Source: UBA830 sp036339975 (GTDB lineage Bacteria > Pseudomonadota > Alphaproteobacteria > MPNO01 > UBA830). From it: a stretch of 11,200 bases of DNA. The notes under the pieces are model-generated. The model searched no databases. It saw only the letters and a list, made by a program, of their open reading frames with translations, and had not been told where the DNA came from. Made by a program: the position numbers and the translations under genes. Location: contig JAYYZV010000134.1 in NCBI GenBank assembly GCA_036339975.1, forward strand, positions 1 to 11,200, given 5' to 3'. Positions 7,407-11,200 of the stretch are shown piece by piece (the stretch's first letter is position 1; the number at the start of each line of letters is the position of its first letter).

Positions 7407-8477
7407 TTACTTATCCCATTGCCGCGAAATAACGATATTTCTCGACCTTAGCTCATCCATATAAGTCTTTAGCAATTTATTTCCGGGGAGCCCCTTTTTC
7501 TCCAATCTGCCAGCCCACTCTTTTGCAATATTGGGCATAGCGGCTGCCCATTTTGCCCGTTCCGCCGCGGACAAGGCACTGTATTTCGCACCCTTCTTTT
7601 TCATAATGGCTTTAAATTTTGCCCGTTTTTTATTGTCGATCATATTTTGGTAACCGGGCCACTTAGCTGACTCCTCTCGGATAATGTTCTGCATATATGA
7701 GGGGAGACCCTTCCAAGTTGAGAGATTAAACGTGATCGCGGAACTCGTTGTTGCTCCGAAATCAACCTCCGTCACATAGGGGGCTACCGAATATGTTTTG
7801 TAGATAAACCCAAGAATATAGCCAATCGGATATCCTTCGTAGACACCATTTTTTATATTTGTGTAGGAACTGCTCATTGCAGAACTCACGGTTGTCGAAC
7901 CGGTGCCCCGAAGCCACTGACCAAATGAGCCACTTGCCCCTAATTTTCGGCCTTTTAAATCTTCCATTTTTACAACAGGAAATTTAGTCATCAGTTGCAT
8001 GGAGTCATTAATGCCGCTCTGGATATGTATTTGATTATGCTTGGTATAGGCCGCATTTAATTCAGGGATAGTCTTCCTTAAATTATTATCAATGTCGGTC
8101 AATTGCACGCGCGTCGTCTTAACGAAAGGCGTGTAAACAGCATAGGCTTCCATTGCCAAGTTAGAAGGTTCGAAGTTCTTAAGAATCAATCCCCCGCCTG
8201 CAATGCCCTCTTCCACTGCCTCAAAAAGCTCATGAAATTTTGCAAGTGACTGGGTATAAGCGTGTGTCCATTTTATTTGGTCACCTTTCCCAGCTGCCTT
8301 GAGACGAGCATTAATTTTCTTAGAAACGATATTTTTGAAAGCAGCCACGAAAGTCACCATCGGCGGCGGCGCTGCCGCCATGGTGATTTCATAAGTTTTT
8401 GCTTGAATAGAACCGGTAGTCATAAATGCTGCTGCAATCACAGCAGATGTGAGTGTCAAACGAAAAGTCCCAGGCAT
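7407..8477 (-). CDS. TRAP transporter substrate-binding protein, DctP family
   Basis: This 356-residue protein has a signal peptide (hydrophobic core about residues 8-22, likely cleavage after SIQA at 26). TRAP binding-protein features follow: KFHELFEAVEEGIAGGG (80-96), MEDLKGRKLGASGS (171-184), NGVYEGYPIGYI (210-221) and VDFGATTSSAITFNLSTWKGLP (238-259). It captures the solute in the periplasm and passes it to the permease encoded next. At the site where most members have the carboxylate-binding arginine (DLKGxKIR), this protein has Gly180. That matches a known subgroup with altered ligand contacts, so classical C4-dicarboxylates are doubtful. The ATG at 8477 has a very good Shine-Dalgarno sequence, GGGAGGA at 8484-8490. 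It is the first gene of the minus-strand operon and sits directly below a tandem-repeat regulatory region. Confidence 0.92.
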   Translation of the reverse strand: MPGTFRLTLTSAVIAAAFMTTGSIQAKTYEITMAAAPPPMVTFVAAFKNIVSKKINARLKAAGKGDQIKWTHAYTQSLAKFHELFEAVEEGIAGGGLILKNFEPSNLAMEAYAVYTPFVKTTRVQLTDIDNNLRKTIPELNAAYTKHNQIHIQSGINDSMQLMTKFPVVKMEDLKGRKLGASGSFGQWLRGTGSTTVSSAMSSSYTNIKNGVYEGYPIGYILGFIYKTYSVAPYVTEVDFGATTSSAITFNLSTWKGLPSYMQNIIREESAKWPGYQNMIDNKKRAKFKAIMKKKGAKYSALSAAERAKWAAAMPNIAKEWAGRLEKKGLPGNKLLKTYMDELRSRNIVISRQWDK

Positions 8478-8494
8478 CTTGTCGTCCTCCCGAT

Positions 8495-8539
8495 TATGTT
8501 CGTTAAATTATTATTCCCGATATGTTCGTTAAATTATTA
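8495..8539. repeat. Two-copy 19-base direct repeat upstream of the TRAP operon
   Basis: TATGTTCGTTAAATTATTA occurs identically at 8495-8513 and 8521-8539, a period of 26 bases with the spacer TTCCCGA. The similarity extends to CCCGA before each copy, so a unit of about 26 bases including a Shine-Dalgarno-like GGGA (minus strand) was duplicated. It sits between the palindrome and the ribosome binding site of the dctP-like gene, overlapping where the promoter or 5' leader must be. It may be a pair of regulator sites on nearby faces of the helix or a slippage duplication; sequence alone does not decide. Confidence 0.85.
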
Positions 8540-8543
8540 CTTA

Positions 8544-8557
8544 GAATGCTAGCATTC
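8544..8557. promoter_or_regulatory. Perfect 14-base palindrome, candidate operator
   Basis: GAATGCTAGCATTC reads identically on both strands. It is flanked by the partly symmetrical CTTAG (8540-8544) and CTAAG (8568-8572). On the minus strand a GTGACG lies immediately upstream, across the palindrome from an A/T-rich TAAGTAATAAT stretch, so the site would sit between -35 and -10 of the operon promoter. Such a twofold site suits a dimeric repressor such as a GntR, TetR or similar family member. The family is inference. Confidence 0.5.
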
Positions 8558-8621
8558 GAACGTCACACTAAGCAATGCGTTGCAACCGCGCTGTGGGATG
8601 ATCAAAATCGCCTTCTATGGG

Positions 8622-8628
8622 TATAAAT
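8622..8628 (+). promoter_or_regulatory. Possible -10 box for the FMN-dependent dehydrogenase gene
   Basis: TATAAAT lies 25 bases before the GTG start at 8654, a suitable position for a sigma-70-type -10 element. The best -35 candidate at normal spacing is TGATCA (8599-8604), which fits poorly, so activation by a regulator would be expected if this is the promoter. Confidence 0.3.
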
Positions 8629-8653
8629 AGAAATTGCAGGAAATATCCGAGAC

Positions 8654-9742
8654 GTGACCCAAGACTACGCAACGATGCATGAAATCATCGTCGCGGCGCG
8701 CAATAACGTGCCTCGATCAATTTGGAACTATGTTACTGGCGCGGCTGAGACGGAAACGACGCTTCGACGAAACCGGGGGTGTCTGGACGCCCTGGCACTC
8801 CGTCCCAGAATTCTCCGTGATGTAAGGGAGATCAATACAAGCACGACGTTCCTAGGACATGAACTCCGCATCCCCTGCCTTCTGGCCCCGATCGGCTCGT
8901 TGCAGACGATAACGCCGGAGGGTGGAATTGCCGTCGCAAAGGCAGCGCAGGAATTCGGCACCATAAATTTTGTCAGCACGGTCACGGAACCGACACTGGA
9001 AGAAATTGCAGCCAGTACAGATCACACCAAAATCTTCCAGATTTACATCCGCGGAGACGAGATCTGGGTTGACGATATAATCGACCGCGCCCGGGAAGCA
9101 GGGTATGCCGCGCTGTGTCTCACTGTAGACTCTGCTTATTACGGACGACGCGAAAGGCAATTGATAGCCGGTTGGCGCCCACCGAGTATAAAACGCTATG
9201 GGGAAGAAGCCCGCATCCATCAGGCCGGTCTGACATGGGATTGGATGGAGCGAATGCGCGAACGCGGTGGTCTTCCCTTCATTCTGAAAGGTGTCCAGAC
9301 AGCAGAGGATGCGGAAATCGCCCTACAGCACGGCGTCGACGTGATTTACGTTTCGAACCATGGCGGCAGACAACTGGATCATGGCGACGGCACGATCGAA
9401 ATCCTGAAGGAGGTTGTCGACGTCGCTGAAGGCAAAGCCGAAATCGTTGTGGACGGGGGGATTGTAAGGGGAACCGACGTCCTAAAAGCGCTATCAATCG
9501 GTGCTAGCACTGTCGCGCTGGGCCGTTTCCAAGCGTGGGCACTGGCGGCAGGCGGCCAACCTGCGCTGGTCCGCGCCCTGGAAATCATGGAAGCCGAAAT
9601 TCGAAACGCAATGGGGCTCGTTGGCGTTTCGTCATTAGATCAATTGGATCGGGGTTTCGTTAAAGAAGCCAGAGCAATCGATCGTTCCAATGAACTGTCA
9701 GCGTTTCCGTTCCTGCCGGACGAGATACGCGGACCGAATTAA
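8654..9742 (+). CDS. FMN-dependent alpha-hydroxy-acid dehydrogenase/oxidase
   Basis: This 362-residue TIM-barrel flavoenzyme belongs to the glycolate oxidase / L-lactate dehydrogenase / mandelate dehydrogenase family, which oxidises L-2-hydroxy acids to 2-oxo acids. All expected functional residues are visible: Tyr26 in WNYVTGA, Gln129 and Tyr131 in QIY, Asp159 in TVD, Arg165/166 after the TVD strand, Lys212 in ILKG, the catalytic His236 and Arg239 in SNHGGRQLD, and phosphate-binding DGGIVRGTD (267-275) plus GR at 290-291. The loop after TVD is short compared with plant glycolate oxidase, and no membrane segment is seen, so a soluble enzyme is likely. The GTG start at 8654 gives the normal family N-terminus; AGGA (8638-8641) lies a rather long 12 bases upstream, and ATG at 8675 is an alternative. 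It is divergent from the TRAP operon. The substrate is not evident. Confidence 0.93.
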   Translation: MTQDYATMHEIIVAARNNVPRSIWNYVTGAAETETTLRRNRGCLDALALRPRILRDVREINTSTTFLGHELRIPCLLAPIGSLQTITPEGGIAVAKAAQEFGTINFVSTVTEPTLEEIAASTDHTKIFQIYIRGDEIWVDDIIDRAREAGYAALCLTVDSAYYGRRERQLIAGWRPPSIKRYGEEARIHQAGLTWDWMERMRERGGLPFILKGVQTAEDAEIALQHGVDVIYVSNHGGRQLDHGDGTIEILKEVVDVAEGKAEIVVDGGIVRGTDVLKALSIGASTVALGRFQAWALAAGGQPALVRALEIMEAEIRNAMGLVGVSSLDQLDRGFVKEARAIDRSNELSAFPFLPDEIRGPN

Positions 9743-9808
9743 GTTGCTTGTGGCGATCCCCTTGTTGAAATCAAACAATTTTATGGCGCGTAGAGAATTG
9801 AAAAACGC

Positions 9809-10660
9809 ATGAAGGCAACCGACACCAAAAGCTATCAGTCCTACCTAAATTCTCCCTATTCGAGCATCAAGCACTCCTCCTATTTCCAGATTTATGACCG
9901 CTATTTTTCACCCTATGTCGGCAAAGAAATTACGTTTGTGGAAATAGGTGTACTAAACGGCGGTTCACTTTTCATGTGGCGCGATTTTTTCGGTGAGGGT
10001 GCCCGCATCATCGGTATAGAGCTGAATCCGGATGCGAAAAAATGGGAAAAAGACGGCTTTGAAATTCACATTGGAAGCCAGTCAGACCCAAAATTTTGGG
10101 AGGGTTTTTTTTCAAAAACCGGTGACGTCGATATCGTTCTAGACGATGGGGGTCACACGTTCGAACAGCAAATCATTACTGCGGAATGTTGTGTACCCCA
10201 TATCAAATCGGGGGGATTACTGGTCACAGAAGACGTCCATACGAGCTATATGAGCCACTTTGGCGGTCCGTCAGCCAACTCGTTCATCAGCTACGCAAAG
10301 AACAAGATCGACGGCATCAATTACCGATTTGGCGATTTCGCGGCATCCAAGGAATACGAACAACACGTCTCTAGCATTTCATTCAGCGAGTCGTTTGTAA
10401 TTTTCGAGATAGACCGGGAGGACTGCTTCGTCAGCGAGCCGACAGACAATGACGGCGAAGGCGGTGCAGCCAGAGATTACCGTTTTCGTGACTGGGGCAA
10501 ACTATCTGACTTTGCAGACAGGCCTGTTTGGAAAAAGCTTCTCTCAATACCTTTGCTCGGCGCCTTTTTTGCCACCATCGGAAAGATCGTCACTAAAAAA
10601 GGACTAAAACTGCGACACAACGTTGCGAAGTCCCGCTTGCAAAAATTCTTCCGGTACTAA
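9809..10660 (+). CDS. Class I SAM-dependent methyltransferase, TylF/MycE-like
   Basis: This 283-residue protein has a Rossmann-type SAM-binding start: FVEIGVLNGGS (43-53) as motif I, then IIGIELNP (67-74) with Glu71 as the acidic ribose ligand. It continues with DVDIVLDDGGHTFEQQI (106-122). The DDGxH block is characteristic of metal-dependent sugar O-methyltransferases of the macrocin/mycinose (TylF, MycE) type and related cell-surface glycan enzymes. HIKSGGLLVTEDVHTSY (131-147) follows. The last 45 residues hold a hydrophobic patch (LLSIPLLGAFFATIG) flanked by many Lys and Arg, suggesting membrane or polyanion contact. The ATG at 9809 has only a weak ribosome binding site. It lies 66 bases after the dehydrogenase and could be read through from it, but a functional link is not obvious. 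The sugar substrate is inference. Confidence 0.85.
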   Translation: MKATDTKSYQSYLNSPYSSIKHSSYFQIYDRYFSPYVGKEITFVEIGVLNGGSLFMWRDFFGEGARIIGIELNPDAKKWEKDGFEIHIGSQSDPKFWEGFFSKTGDVDIVLDDGGHTFEQQIITAECCVPHIKSGGLLVTEDVHTSYMSHFGGPSANSFISYAKNKIDGINYRFGDFAASKEYEQHVSSISFSESFVIFEIDREDCFVSEPTDNDGEGGAARDYRFRDWGKLSDFADRPVWKKLLSIPLLGAFFATIGKIVTKKGLKLRHNVAKSRLQKFFRY

Positions 10661-10677
10661 GGTAAATTATATTACCT
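10660..10677. terminator. Small inverted repeat spanning the two convergent stop codons
   Basis: AGGTAA at 10660-10665 and TTACCT at 10672-10677 are perfectly complementary around a 6-base A/T loop, and they include the facing ends of the methyltransferase and cupin genes. The stem is short with little GC and no clear U-run, so it is at best a weak bidirectional terminator and may be chance. Confidence 0.2.
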
Positions 10678-11200
10678 CAGGTCGTAGGGCACCTGGTTTG
10701 GCCCCGGAAACCGGACCTTTCCACCATCGTCCAGATATCTGTACTGTTCAAACGTGCCGGACCGCTGACTACGAACGATAACCGCTATCGATTTCTCGTC
10801 GCCGGCATATTCCGAATGAATTTCCCAGGGTGGAACGACATCCACGTCCCCTGGGCGACACATTACGGCATGTTCCTCCTCGAAACCGACCTCACCGTCG
10901 TCTTTCTTTATTTCGCGATAACGGACAACGCGCTCTTCACCGGCAAGGACACCATAGATTGTCCACGCCTTTCCATGGTCATGGATCATCGCGCGTCCGC
11001 CGGGGTTCTTGATCAAACCGTTGATGACAAACCCATGGTCGGGATCCTCGTAGAAAAGGAGATTATCGACCTTTTTCCCATCAAATCCGCCGACCGGCCA
11101 GTCTTTTGCATGTTTCTGTAGCTCGCTGTCGGCCAATAACTTACCCAACAATTGCCGACATCGGCCCCATTTTTCATCGCTATTAATTTCGGCAAACACA
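10672..11200 (-). CDS. Cupin-fold protein, cysteine-dioxygenase-like metal site (5' end likely outside the window)
   Basis: The frame is open to the right edge. The visible 175 residues could start with a GTG at 11199, but no ribosome binding site can be checked and the start is probably beyond the window. Residues counted from that GTG show a double-stranded beta-helix with the metal motif HDHG (His73, His75) in AMIHDHGKAWTIYGVLAGEER, and a third histidine, His128, in VPPWEIHSEYAG. This arrangement is like cysteine dioxygenase and small predicted metal-dependent cupins. The conserved GxL.G.E strand follows the first histidines. It is predicted to be a cytoplasmic metal-dependent dioxygenase or a related non-catalytic cupin; the substrate cannot be named. 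It converges on the methyltransferase with 11 bases between stops. Confidence 0.8.
   Translation of the reverse strand, partial: VFAEINSDEKWGRCRQLLGKLLADSELQKHAKDWPVGGFDGKKVDNLLFYEDPDHGFVINGLIKNPGGRAMIHDHGKAWTIYGVLAGEERVVRYREIKKDDGEVGFEEEHAVMCRPGDVDVVPPWEIHSEYAGDEKSIAVIVRSQRSGTFEQYRYLDDGGKVRFPGPNQVPYDLR

Larger units (their letters stand above)
8478..8653. promoter_or_regulatory. Divergent regulatory region between the TRAP operon and the FMN dehydrogenase gene
   Basis: This 176-base non-coding stretch is A/T-rich on its left side and must hold promoters for both divergent transcription units. It contains a two-copy direct repeat next to the dctP-like start, a perfect 14-base palindrome, and a TATAAAT box 26 bases before the FMN dehydrogenase start. 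No regulator gene lies inside the window, so the protein that binds here is unknown. Confidence 0.6.

Noticed and set aside
8495..8539. CRISPR-like or iteron-like array.
   Set aside because: Only two copies with a 7-base spacer, and no cas or replication gene nearby; better read as a tandem duplication in a promoter region.

Overview
The window reads as a chromosomal accessory or catabolic region of a proteobacterium, most likely an alphaproteobacterium. This rests on gene content (TRAP and TctC-type uptake, a LimB-like flavin monooxygenase, FAH and CocE hydrolases) and moderate GC, not on any marker gene. There are nine protein-coding genes, two of them cut by the window edges, plus one gene relic. 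I see no tRNA, rRNA, CRISPR array, insertion sequence or phage gene.

Layout, left to right. A luciferase-like (LimB-type) flavin monooxygenase (1-1073, minus, cut at the left edge) is divergent from a small DoxX-type membrane protein (1138-1500, plus). The DoxX gene converges, with a 2-base gap, on a five-gene minus-strand operon read from 8477 down to 1503. In transcription order this is a TRAP substrate-binding protein (DctP type), a fused TRAP permease (DctQM), a TctC/Bug-type binding protein, a fumarylacetoacetate-hydrolase (FAH) family enzyme and a CocE/NonD-type hydrolase. Across a roughly 180-base regulatory region with a 14-base palindrome and a two-copy 19-base direct repeat, an FMN-dependent alpha-hydroxy-acid dehydrogenase/oxidase (8654-9742) runs the other way. 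A class I methyltransferase (9809-10660) follows it, and a cupin protein (10672 to the right edge, minus) converges on the methyltransferase.

How the genes could work together (inference): the TRAP system and the TctC binding protein bring in an organic acid or ester-like compound. CocE and FAH hydrolyse ester/amide and C-C bonds. The flavin monooxygenase and the FMN alpha-hydroxy-acid enzyme supply oxidation steps. The substrate cannot be read from sequence.

The most notable observation is a decayed 3' end of a second TRAP large-permease gene between the intact permease gene and tctC. It carries a frameshift, and its stop codon overlaps the tctC start as ATGA. Together with the visibly lower GC of the dctP-dctQM block, this suggests that a foreign TRAP cassette replaced an older permease gene by recombination. 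The CocE protein also lacks the usual positions of two of its three catalytic residues, and DctP lacks the canonical ligand-binding arginine. I did not find a convincing wholly new defence or mobile system here.
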